From positions 43,982,185-44,046,184 of the forward strand of contig JALGQZ010000003.1 in the NCBI GenBank assembly GCA_023105745.1: a stretch of DNA of 64,000 nt, given 5' to 3'. The stretch comes from Austropuccinia psidii (Eukaryota > Basidiomycota > Pucciniomycetes > Pucciniales > Sphaerophragmiaceae). A program made the translations under genes and the position numbers. Of this stretch, positions 22,363 through 32,453 are shown piece by piece (positions within the stretch are counted from its first letter, which is position 1; each line of letters opens with the position of its first letter). The notes beneath the pieces were generated by a model. It was not told the origin of the DNA, did no database searches, and saw nothing but the letters and a program-made list of their open reading frames with translations.

Positions 22363-23813
22363 TGTCACAACCATGGCAATTCACCTCCTTGGATCCCCAT
22401 ATGGAATATAAAGCCATAGTTCTTTTATGACCAATTGGCCATATCCATCACCAGTGGCCAATATGGCCACATCATCACCTTATGGACCATTTATGGCCAT
22501 TTGTGTTTTGGGGCCTTCATGGCCCTTCACCTCAATCCAGAACCCATAGCAGCAATTTATGCCCAAATGGGTATTTCTGGTCATTTCCCTCAAAACCAGG
22601 GGAAATGGCCCAAATGGCTGTTTTTGGCCATTTGCGCTCATAATGCGCATTTGCACATTTTGCGAACTTTTGCGCATATTTGCGCACTTTGACACAAAGT
22701 GTCCAAAAGACACTTTCCCGCCTTTTGGGCCAGTTTTTGGCTCAGAACCCAAAAGTGGCCAAAAACCCCAAAGGGCCCAGAAACACCTTTCCAAGCTCTG
22801 AAGCCATCACATCCATCCTTTTCCCCTCTGCCTTTCCATCTCAAGACCTTTGGACGTAATCTTCTTGCCAATGAACCAATATGCCATAAATGATGTTATA
22901 TATCATGGTGCATCATTTTTCAACAGAAATTCAATGGTGGCGATATCAAATGGTCATTTCAACATTCCAACATCTCATCACGTCATCAAGGCACCCAACC
23001 ATTCAGAGGAATCATCAAGGCTCAAGGGCAAGTGTTTCAGCGTCAAAGACCAATGACGCCATCAAGCAGTCATTGGGTATTCTCACTCCAAGTATTCCTT
23101 CCAAGGGAATACTGTCAATTCATTCTCAAAGTGTATTCAAGAGGCAGTGCCAAAAGAAGTTGTCAAGTGTCAAAGCTCCACTCAATCCATCTTGGCAACC
23201 ATATTCATTTCAATACAGTCTGGATCCATCAAGAACTGTATTTCATTTTCAAGCATGGGAAATTCATTCAATCAAATTAAATTTCAATATTAGCCAGCTG
23301 TATCAATTCCCAAAACAATCAATGCAGCCTCAAGGATCAATACAGATCAGTTTTCAGCCTGAAGAACTCAAGCTCCCAGCTTTTCACATATACCGGCTAC
23401 CCTTTCCACCCTGGGAGGTTTTCCCCCAGTTAATTAATATACTTTGATTTTATTTTATCTTTATTTTCTTTTCATTTTAGTTAAGCAAATACTGATATTA
23501 TTAATTCAGTCATTTAGCACTTTTCTCTTTCTCTTTCTTCGCCTGTCAATGGATATTTGGTGGTCATATCCTTACTAATTCCATTATTCATTTTTGGCAG
23601 GTTGAAATAGTGATTAAGGACCTACTTGGTTGGCTCTTTGGCCATTTGGCTTCCCTTTCCTCTTTGCATCTCATCTTGTACCTGCATATCTTTTAGAGGA
23701 ATTCATTCTTATTATTTTTTTTGTTCTTTATCCTTTTGGAGTCTTCCAAGTGAGTTCCCTGATTGCTGAGTGCCAGGCCACTCTTGTGTTTCTGTCCAAG
23801 AGCCCCTGTGACA
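22363..23813 (+). repeat. 5' LTR of the gypsy element (1451 bp)
   Basis: Nearly identical to 30410-31867. It contains a GGCCAT-rich block (about 22430-22540) and a TTTGCGCA-type short-repeat array (about 22625-22690) whose copy arrangement differs between the two LTRs. Many overlapping open frames on both strands here are composition effects and not genes. No tRNA-type primer site is obvious right after the LTR at 23814. Confidence 0.9.
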
Positions 23814-24567
23814 TTATATTAATTAACTCATAATTTCTTTTTCATTCTGTTCATTCTTTCTTTATAATTTCATTCACTCATTTCATCGAAATTATGATTC
23901 TTTTACGTTTATGAACTTAATGATTCATTGTAACCTCTCAATTTTCTTTCATTCATTCTTCATTTTGAAAATTGAAAGCTGACCCATGTTTATTTTGTTA
24001 TTCTTTTTAAAATCTTTTCAAATCATCAATTTTCATTTCATTCATAATTCAGGCGTCATCTTGATTTTCTTTGATTCTCAAATTTTTCATCAAGATATTC
24101 AGACACGTTATTCACATCAAGATTCATAATTGATTCATTCTTCAAGAATTTTGGTTTTTAAAGAATAATTCACTTGATTTTGATTGATTGATCGATTTGA
24201 CATATTTGATATTGACCTCAAGAAAATTGATTGACCTGAAGATTTCATTGATTTTGTTGATTTTTTCACATCAAGAATTTCGACATAAATTGCTTTTTCT
24301 TCAAGATTTCATTTGATTGATTGATTTTTGCAAGATTTTGATTTTTTGATTTATTGAATTGAAGACTTCATTTTGTTTTGATTCATTGATTTACTTCAAG
24401 ACATTGATTTGATTTTGACTTCAAGACTTCATTTGATTTTGATTCATTGATGTACTTGGAGATTTTCATTTTATTCATTAATTTTCCTCAAGATTTGATT
24501 GTTGACTCTTTTCACTTCAAGCAAATTTTGTTTTTAATTCATTTATTTCAATTTTATTCCTGAAATC
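23814..24567 (+). other. Leader of the gypsy element with TTGATT-rich imperfect repeats
   Basis: Untranslated leader between LTR and gag ATG. From about 24060 to 24540 it is made of imperfect repeats built on TTCAAGA and TTTTGATTGATT words, almost free of long purine runs and of open frames. Such a leader may carry packaging or translation signals; this is inference. Confidence 0.6.
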
Positions 24568-25902
24568 ATGCCTGTTCAACATTCACCTCTGGCAAGACAG
24601 ACAAGATCTCAGGCCAGAGCTCAAGCTGTTCTCACTCCAACTCCAAGAGCTCCTCTAGTTGGCACCCCAGCAGTTCCTCAACTGAGGGCCCAATTAGATG
24701 GAGGACCCCGCATGGAAGGAGCAGAACCATCCAGGAAGGAAGGAAGAGGGCCAAGAAGATCATGTTCATTCTCAGGAGTAGTTGGCGGATTTCCAGGAAC
24801 TTCAAGGACTATTTTCAAAGGTTCAGGTGAAGAGGGTGAAGAGGAGGAGGAGAATTCTGTGAAAGAGGAAGAGTCTGATGGTACTGAAGGTGTCCCTGCT
24901 CCGGTAGAGGCATCCCAAGGTACTGGAGGGCCAACTCTAGCCCAGTCTAATCAGCCTGTCTCTCATCAGTCTGAACCATCTTTATTGGCCATCATGCAGC
25001 AAATGACTCAGATTATGGCCAATCTTCAAGCAGATTCATCTTCTGAAGCATCAAGACCACCAGCCTTCAAGACTCCATCTATGAAGGCACCAGAATGCTT
25101 TGATGGGACTCAACCCTTCAAAGTTAGAAGCTTTATTCAGTCTTGTCAATTGATATTTCATAATGATCCAGCAAACTTTGCTCAAGACAGAAAGAAGGTC
25201 CTTTATGCCACTTCATTTCTCATTGGCAGGGCTGCAAAATGGATTGAGCCTTATCTTTCCAATATCACCAATCAGGACTCAAATTACCTTCTCAATTCTT
25301 GGCCTTTATTCAAATCTCAGCTCTTCACTCTATTTGGTGACCCGAATGAAGTCAGAAAAGCAGAAGCTGATTTGGATTCTTTAAGAATGAAAGAAGGTGG
25401 GCATGTATCCTTATACATTGCTGATTTCAGAAGTTTAGTCTCAAGAATTGGGGATTGGGGTGAAAGAGCTCTCATCCATCATTTCAGGAAGGGATTGCCA
25501 TCCAGGATTTTGGATCAATTGGCCTCCCATCCTTCAAGAATTGACTCTCTTCAAGACTTAATGGACGTTACCCTGGAACTTGATACCAGGTACCATGAGA
25601 GGCAAAATGAAAAGAGTCATCATCAAGAGAAGAAGCCAGAAGCCTCAAAGTCAAGTTCTTCTCATACTCAAAATTCTTCAAGCTCAAGTAAAAAGAAGAA
25701 GAATTTTCAGAAGAGGGACAAGCCCCATTCTTCTTTGTTGAATAAAGATTTCAAGCTCATGAACTCTGAAAAAGAAAGAAGAATCAAGGAGGGTCTTTGT
25801 AACTATTGTGGTGGGAAGCATAGTCTTGAGTCCTGTTTCAAAAGGCCTCAAAACAAGCTTACCCAACCTTCAGGCAAATTTCCCAGCCAGGGAAAAGCCT
25901 GA
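24568..25902 (+). CDS. gag polyprotein of the gypsy element
   Basis: 444-residue structural protein forming the virus-like particle and binding the element RNA. The N-terminus is basic and proline-rich (LARQTRSQARAQAV), followed by an acidic stretch (about 90-110, EEGEEEEENSVKEEES). A retrotransposon gag domain follows (about 170-345, MKAPECFDGTQPF, RAAKWIEPYLSN, FRKGLPSRILDQL), then a Ser/Lys-rich linker and one CCHC zinc knuckle C411-C414-H418-C423 (CNYCGGKHSLESC). It ends QGKA-stop with no internal break. The ATG start is the first in frame and follows the leader. The stop codon lies inside the frameshift signal that leads to pol. Very similar proteins are, from memory, abundant in Austropuccinia. 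Confidence 0.9.
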   Translation: MPVQHSPLARQTRSQARAQAVLTPTPRAPLVGTPAVPQLRAQLDGGPRMEGAEPSRKEGRGPRRSCSFSGVVGGFPGTSRTIFKGSGEEGEEEEENSVKEEESDGTEGVPAPVEASQGTGGPTLAQSNQPVSHQSEPSLLAIMQQMTQIMANLQADSSSEASRPPAFKTPSMKAPECFDGTQPFKVRSFIQSCQLIFHNDPANFAQDRKKVLYATSFLIGRAAKWIEPYLSNITNQDSNYLLNSWPLFKSQLFTLFGDPNEVRKAEADLDSLRMKEGGHVSLYIADFRSLVSRIGDWGERALIHHFRKGLPSRILDQLASHPSRIDSLQDLMDVTLELDTRYHERQNEKSHHQEKKPEASKSSSSHTQNSSSSSKKKKNFQKRDKPHSSLLNKDFKLMNSEKERRIKEGLCNYCGGKHSLESCFKRPQNKLTQPSGKFPSQGKA

Positions 25903-28900
25903 GTGAAGATCATGTTGTGTTCAATGGTCTTCACAGTTTTCCATCCAGAGCACAATTGTGCATTCTGAATACTGGTGTCAAGAATTCTCTTAAATTCTTT
26001 GTTTTTTCTTCTCTTTCTGATGTTTTTTACAGTATTCTCATTGATTCTGGTTGTACCAACTCATTCATTGCAAAGCAGTTTGTTCACAAGTTTTCATTGA
26101 CTATGTCAGAACTTCCAGAGAAGATTCCCCTAATCATTTTAGACTCCTCTGAGTCTCCATCTTTATTTGTGACTCACCATACTAAATATATGGTTGAGCT
26201 CCCTTCCTTCCCAAGCTTTGAATGGGACTTTTTAGTCATTGATACTCCCAAGGGACAAGACCTCATATTGGGCTTTGACTTTCTTAATCATTTTAATCCG
26301 TTTATTGATTGGAGGCAAGGATTGATAACCTTTAATTCTGATCATAAGGACTATAATGATCCTTCAATTTTTTTCAGTAATGACTTTTCTTCTGCCAAAT
26401 CATGTGCAGCTCTGGTTGGTGATTCTAGAACACCATCATTTCCGTCTTCTGTCCATATTCCTTCCCTTAATTCCCATCAGTCATTACTATCATCTAGAGA
26501 TGAAGTCTTCAAAGAGATTCAAGATTTTGGAGAAGATAATTCTGTATCTTCACTTCATCTCTTCTTTGGGAATATGGACCTTCCTTCTTCATCTTATCAT
26601 GACTCCCTGGAGGAGTTGTGGGATGAAGAGGAAGAGCCAGAAGAAATAGAAACCATGATGAAGGTTGTTCCTTCTGTTTATAACCAGTACTTGGAAGTAT
26701 TCTCCAAGGTGAAAGCAGAAAAACTTCCTCCTCACCGTGCCTGTGATCATCATATCCAACTGGAGGGGTCTCTACCTCCAGTTGGGGTGATCTACTCTTT
26801 ATCAAACCAAGAGTCAGATACACTCAGGGCCTACATTTCAGAGAATGTAGAGAAAGGTTTCATTTGGCCAAGCTCCTCTTCTACAGGAGCACCTGTTCTT
26901 TTTGTCAAAAAGAAAGATGGTGGCCTCCGTTTGTGTGTTGATTACCGCAAACTCAATGCTGTTACTAGGAAGAACAAGTATCCTGTTCCTCCTATGAATC
27001 AGCTTCTCACTGTTTTCAATGGTTCTTCTATCTTCTCCAAGATTGATTTGTGTGGTGCATATAACCTGCTCAGAATCAAGGAAGGTGATGAACATTTGAC
27101 TTGTTTTAGAACCAAATATGGTAGCTATGAGTACTTGGTTATGCCATTTGGGCTTACCAATGCTCCTGCTTCTTTTCAAAATCTTGTCAATGATATTTTT
27201 TATGATCTTCTTGATGTTTATGTTGTGGTTTATTTGGATGACATTATGGTCTTTTCCAAATCTGAGGAAGAACATGTCACTCATGTGTCCACTGTTCTTT
27301 CCAGACTCAGAGCCAATAACCACTTTGCTAAGGCTTCCAAATGCCTATTCCATGTTTCTAGTGTAGAGTACTTAGGTTATGTTTTTTCTTCTGAAGGCCT
27401 CAAGATGGACCAAGCAAATGTCCAGCAAATTCTCAATTGGCCACCTCCAAGAAACCTCAAGGCTCTTCAATCATTCCTTGGCTTTCCCAATTTTTACCGC
27501 CATTTAATCAAGAATTATTCAAAGAAAATTAGTTCACTCACAAGTTTCCTCAAGAAAGATTCCCGTTTTCCCCTCAATGAGGAAGCTCTTAGACAGTTTC
27601 ATCAACTCAAAGAGGCATTCACCACTTCTCCAATCCTTCTCTACCCACCATTGTAGAGACTGATGCATCAGATTATGCCTTGGGTGCTGTACTGAGTCAG
27701 GTCTCTGACTCAGGAAAACATCCCATTGCATTTGATAGCCGCAAGCTTCTCCCAGCTGAGCTCAATTATGAGATTCATGACAAGGAACTCCTTGGCATAG
27801 TCTGGGCTCTCAAGTGCTGGAGAGATTTCCTTCTTTCTATTTCTTCCCCTTTTGAAGTTCTCACCGATCATTCATCTCTTCAATATTTTATGTCTTCCAA
27901 GATTCTCACTCGCCGTCAAGCCTGCTGGGCTGAGTTCTTATCTGAATTCCATTTCTCAATCACTTACCGCCCTGGCCGATTGGCCACCCTTCCAGATGCC
28001 TTGTCACATCGGGACGACGTTTACCCAGAGAGGGGGGAGGATTTCATCAGCAAGAATCCAATGAACTATCAGAAGATAATCAAGCAAGATGAAATTCAAG
28101 CCTCAAAGTTTTTTGCAGTCAAGGTGGATTCATTTTCAAATTTGATTGATTCAATTCAGAAGGCAGTGTGGCAAGATTCTCAATATAGAAGTGTCCTTGA
28201 AGATTTGGGTAAAGGTAAATCTGTCCAAGATTATTCTCTTGATTCCTCTTCCAAACTGCTCCTTTTCAAAGATTGGGTGGTGGTCCCAAATGACCCCACA
28301 ATTCAACTCAATATACTTCAAAATCTGCATGACTCTCCTCTAGCTGGACACCCTGGCCAAGAGAGGACTCTCAAGCTTGTCAAGTGGGATTTCCACTGGT
28401 CCGGCATGACCCAATTTATCAAGGATTATGTATCATCCTGTCAACAGTTTTCAAGAAAAAAAAATATTCATCACAAGAAGTTTGGACTCCTCAAGCCTCT
28501 TCCAATTCCAAGTGGTCCTTGGATTTGTCTTTCAATGGATTTCATCACTCAATTGCCACTGTCGAATTCCTTTGATTCAACTTTAGTCATAGTGGACAGA
28601 TTCTCAAAAATGGCGGTTTTTATTCCAACAGTAGATTCAATCACTTCATTAGATTTGGCCCATTTATTCATCAAGAATATTTTCTCAAAGCATGGCCTTC
28701 CTTCAAGCATTGTTAGTGATCAAGGTTCTCTTTTTGTTTCTTCCTTTTGGACCAACCTTTGTCAGAAGCTCAAGATTTCAAGAGACTTGTCAACTGCTTA
28801 TCATCCAGAAACTGATGGACAGACAGAGAGGGTAAATCAGATACTAGAACAGTACCTCCGGATGTATGTCAGTTATCATCAAGATGATTGGAACACCTGG

Positions 28901-29603
28901 CTCCCTCTGGCTGAATTAGCCTACAATAACTCTGACCACTCTTCAACAAAACAATCACCGTTTTTCACTGTTTATGGAAGAGATCCTCAATTTGACTCAG
29001 TTCACATCACTCAAGATACTCCTGCTGGAAGGTTATCAACAAAAATCCAATCAGTACAGCAAGATGTCAAGAGAGAACTTGAAGTTGCCATAAACAGGTT
29101 TAAGAGGTATGCAGATAAAAGTAGAGCAAGTCCACCTGTTTTCAATCCCGGTGACATGGTATGGCTTTCTTCCAAGAACATCAAATCAACCAGACCCACC
29201 AAAAAGCTGTCTGAAAGAATGGCTGGGTCCTTTTCCAATCTTGAAGAAAATCAGTACTCATGCCTACCACCTCAAGCTTCCATCTCAATGGAAATCCATC
29301 CACCCAATCTTCCATATATCCCTCCTGGAACCAGTCAAGACATCAACAATCCCAAATCAGCATCAAGAGCCTCCTCCTCCAATCACCATTGAAGAAGAAG
29401 AAGAATGGGAAGTCTCTCAAATACTGGACTCAAAGCTAAAGAGAGGAAAATTATGGTATCTGGTGGAATGGAAAGGTTTCAGTCAAGACCCAGAAAGATC
29501 CACTTGGGAACCAACCAAAAACCTCAAGAATTGTCCTGAACTTGTCAAAGATTTTCATTCATTATATCCTGACAAGCCTGGGCCCAATTCTTCAAAAGCT
29601 TGA
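25830..29603 (+). pseudogene. pol of the gypsy chromovirus (PR-RT-RH-IN-chromodomain), frame broken twice
   Basis: Frame -1 to gag and open from 25830. Protease LIDSGCTNSF near 26038. Reverse transcriptase includes GAPVLFVKKKDGGLRLCVDY, SKIDLCGAYN (a cysteine where arginine is usual) and YLDD near 27233. The first frame ends at 27656; RNase H and integrase continue in another frame (TDASDYALGAVLSQ from about 27658), so bases are lost or gained near 27630-27655. The integrase zinc finger reads SCQQFSRKK, so its last cysteine is phenylalanine. The core has MDFITQLP, SDQGSLF and DGQTERVNQ. An extra A near 29219 shifts the frame again. The remainder (open piece 29109-29603) holds GPFP and a chromodomain (LWYLVEWKGFSQD, STWEP). 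Chromodomains target insertion to chromatin. The product is predicted to be non-functional. Confidence 0.9.
25890..25934 (+). promoter_or_regulatory. -1 programmed ribosomal frameshift signal (slippery site plus stem-loop)
   Basis: The heptamer GGGAAAA at 25890-25896 is in the gag phase required for slippage (G GGA AAA). A 6-nt spacer (25897-25902) contains the gag stop. A 10-bp stem then pairs 25903-25912 (GTGAAGATCA) with 25925-25934 (TGGTCTTCAC), with one G-U wobble and a 12-nt loop. Slipping back one base joins gag to the pol frame, which is open from 25830 and has no ATG before its protease. Confidence 0.75.
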
Positions 29604-30398
29604 TTCATTATGGTTCTTGGTGGGGAGAGGAATTACCAAAAGTAAGTCCCACTCCTGGAATGCACCTTTAGGGGTATTCTACTCTTTTTTGTTGTACGCA
29701 TCACCTTGGCCACTCTGTGAGCACTTTGCAAATCTTGGACACAGATCTTTGGCCGGGCTTTTCAAAATCCAATTCCAAAATTATGGCCATTTCACTTGGG
29801 ACAATGGGCCATTAATTTTTCAATTCATTTCCAAGATTCCAAATTCAAATTCAATCCTTCAGCATTTTTGTTTTTATCTTTATGGCACTGGCAGGAGTGG
29901 TAACTACTAAAATTAAGTTCCTCTCCTGGTGTGCACTTCCCTGAGGGGTCTACAATCTTGTCAAAACATCACCTTGGCCACTTTGTGAGCACCTGGCATC
30001 AAATTTCTCTTTCCAGGTCCTTGGCCAATTTGAAAATCAGTTATCAACCTCCGTGATGAAGATTGGAACCTCCTCAAGATTCAATTCATTTTTCTCTTTT
30101 CTTTTCTTTCCTTATTTTCATTTTCATTCTTTATTTTTATTTTACTTTCATTTTAAATTTTCCTTTTATCATGTCAATTATCACGTCAAAGATTTTCATT
30201 CATTTTAAAATTCAATTCAAATCATGAAGCCAATGTCAAAAGAAGATCAAGCAAGTCCTGCGTCAAATGTCAAATTTTTAATATCAGTTTTCAAAATTTT
30301 TATCTTAATCAGTCCTCTTGAATCACTCTTTCAAAATACTTCCAATAGCCTCAACAGGCTTCACCTTGTATTGGTGCTCAGGAGCTCACCATTCCAAC
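29604..30398 (+). other. 3' untranslated region of the gypsy element
   Basis: About 0.8 kb between the chromodomain stop and the polypurine tract. It has two related blocks (about 29620-29730 and 29895-29990), each with a GGTCTAC/GGTATTCTACTC-like part and CATCACCTTGGCCACTxTGTGAGCAC, an internal imperfect duplication. No gene is supported. Confidence 0.6.
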
Positions 30399-30409
30399 GT
30401 GGGGGGTAC
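30399..30409 (+). other. Polypurine tract of the gypsy element
   Basis: GTGGGGGGTAC directly before the 3' LTR. Confidence 0.6.
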
Positions 30410-31867
30410 TGTCACAACCATGGCAATTCACCTCCTTGGATCCCCATATGGAATATCAAGCCTTAGTTCTTTTATGGCCAATTGGCCATATCCATCGCCA
30501 GTGGCCAATATGGCCACGTCATCACCTTATGGACCATTTATGGCCATTTGTGTTTTGGGGCCTTCATGGCCCTTCACCTCAATCCAGAACCCATAGCGGC
30601 AATTTATGCCCAAATGGGTATTTCTGGTCATTTCCCTCAAAACCAGGGGAAATGGCCCAAATGGCTGTTTTTGGCCATTTGGGCTCATAATGCGCATTTG
30701 CGCATTTGCGCATATTTGCGCATTTTGCCCATTTTTGCGCACTTTGACACAAAGTGTCCAAAAGACACTTTCCCGCCTTTTGGGCCAGTTTTTGGCTCAG
30801 AACCCAAAAGTGGCCACAAACCCCAAAGGGCCCAGAAGCACCTTTCCAAGCTCTGAAGCCATCACATCCATCCTTTTCCCCTCTGCCTTTCCATCTCAAG
30901 ACCTTTGGACGTAATCTTCTTGCCAATGAACCAATATGCCATAAATGATGTTATATATCATGGTGCATCATTTTTCAACATAAATTCAATGGTGGCAATA
31001 TCAAATGGTCATTTCAACATTCCAACATCTCATCACTTCATCAAGGCACCCAACCATTCAGAGGAATCATCAAGGCTCAAGGGCAAGTGTTTCAGCGTCA
31101 AAGACCAATGACGCCATCAAGCAGTCATTGGTTATTCTCACTCCAAGTAATCCTTCCAAGGGAATACTGTCAATTCATTCTCAAAGTGTATTCAAGAGGA
31201 AGTGCCAAAAGAAGTTGTCAAGTGTCAAAGCTCCACTCAATCCATCTTGGCAACCATATTCATTTCAATACAGTCTGGATCCATCAAGAACTGTATTTCA
31301 TTTTCAAGCATGGGAAATTCATTCAACCCAATTCAATCTCAATATTAGCCAGCTGTATCAATTCCCAAAACAATCAATACAGCATCAAGGATCAATACAG
31401 CTCAGTTTTCAGCCTGAAGAACTCAAGCTCCCAACTTTTCACATATACCGGCTACCCTTTCCACCCTGGGGGGTTTTCCCCCAGTTAATTAATATACTTT
31501 GATTTTATTTTATCTTTATTTTCTTTTCATTTTAGTTAAGCAAATACTGATATTATTAAGTCAGTCATTTGGCACTTTTCTCTTTCTCTTTCTTCGCCTG
31601 TCAATGGATATTTGGTGGTCATATCCTTACTAATTCCATTATTCATTTTTGGCAGGTTGAAAAAGTGATTAAGGACTTACTTGGCTGGCTCTTTGGCCAT
31701 TTGGCTTCCCTTTCCTCTTTGCATCTCATCTTGTACCTGCATATCTTTTAGAGGAATTCATTCTTATTATTTTTTTGTTCTTTATCCTTTTGGAGTCTTC
31801 CAAGTGAGTTCCCTGATTGCTGAGTGCCAGGCCACTCTTGTGTTTCTGTCCAAGAGCCCCTGTGACA
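30410..31867 (+). repeat. 3' LTR of the gypsy element (1458 bp)
   Basis: Starts TGTCACAACC and ends CTGTGACA, followed by the TCCAG duplication at 31868-31872. Differs from the 5' LTR by scattered substitutions and a rearranged TTTGCGCA array near 30690-30750. Confidence 0.9.
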
Positions 31868-32453
31868 TCCAGATATTATCTTATTATTAAGTTTTATAAT
31901 TAATACCAACAAGTCAGTATTCGTTAAAAACCCTTATTAAGTGTCTTTTTACTTCCAAATAAATCAGAAAGATTTCAAATCAAAAATATTATACCATTTT
32001 CAATAACAATCAATTTTTTGTATTAATGTTTTGAATCTATTATTAATCCTTTAAATCCACAAATAATCCATAAAATAACTCTGCCAATTGTTTTCAAGGT
32101 ATTTTTGGAGTATTAGTGAGTTTTTTGTTAATTTATTGAAGTATTTCTCTAAGTACTATAGTTTTCTTCAAGAGTTTATTATACTTCTTTTTGAAAAAGA
32201 TAATTATTAATTAAAATAATTCTATATCTTTCAATAAGAAGTTTTATTATTAATATTTCTTTTAATTGATTTTAGTAGACAATAATTTCTTATTGTTATA
32301 ATAGCTAGTAGTATATAACAATTAGAAGAGATAATTATAAAGTTAAGAATTTATCTGTGTTTATAAAAAATTTACTTATTATATTTAATAAGAAATGTCA
32401 TAGTACTAGTGATTAATAGTAATTCAGAAATACCTTCATACCAAAATCTTACA
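31868..32453 (+). repeat. E-family LTR, 3' part (E2, continuation after gypsy insertion)
   Basis: Resumes the LTR interrupted at 22362 and ends CTTACA at 32453. It is an inverted match to about 10460 down to 9891, for example ACCAACAAGT near 31908 against the region at 10418. No primer-site motif like that of E1 follows. Confidence 0.7.

Larger units (their letters stand above)
22363..31867 (+). mobile_element. Ty3/gypsy chromovirus, full length with broken pol
   Basis: 9505-bp element with 1.45-kb LTRs, 754-bp leader, gag, pol with a C-terminal chromodomain, long 3' untranslated part and polypurine tract. LTR termini are TGTCACA...TGTGACA, a perfect 7-bp inverted repeat. Target duplication is TCCAG. 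It is nested in an older LTR, whose two halves (21011-22362, 31868-32453) realign with the unbroken inverted copy at 9891-11786. The LTRs are highly similar, so the insertion is fairly recent, but pol carries two frame breaks and a lost zinc ligand. It probably needs help from intact relatives to move. Confidence 0.95.

Noticed and set aside
22480..22871. Several 77-104 codon frames on both strands in the gypsy 5' LTR (also 30527-30926)
   Set aside because: They arise from GC-rich repetitive words with few stops; frames differ between the two LTRs.
26838..27323. 161-codon minus-strand frame inside the gypsy RT
   Set aside because: Antisense shadow of the RT coding sequence.
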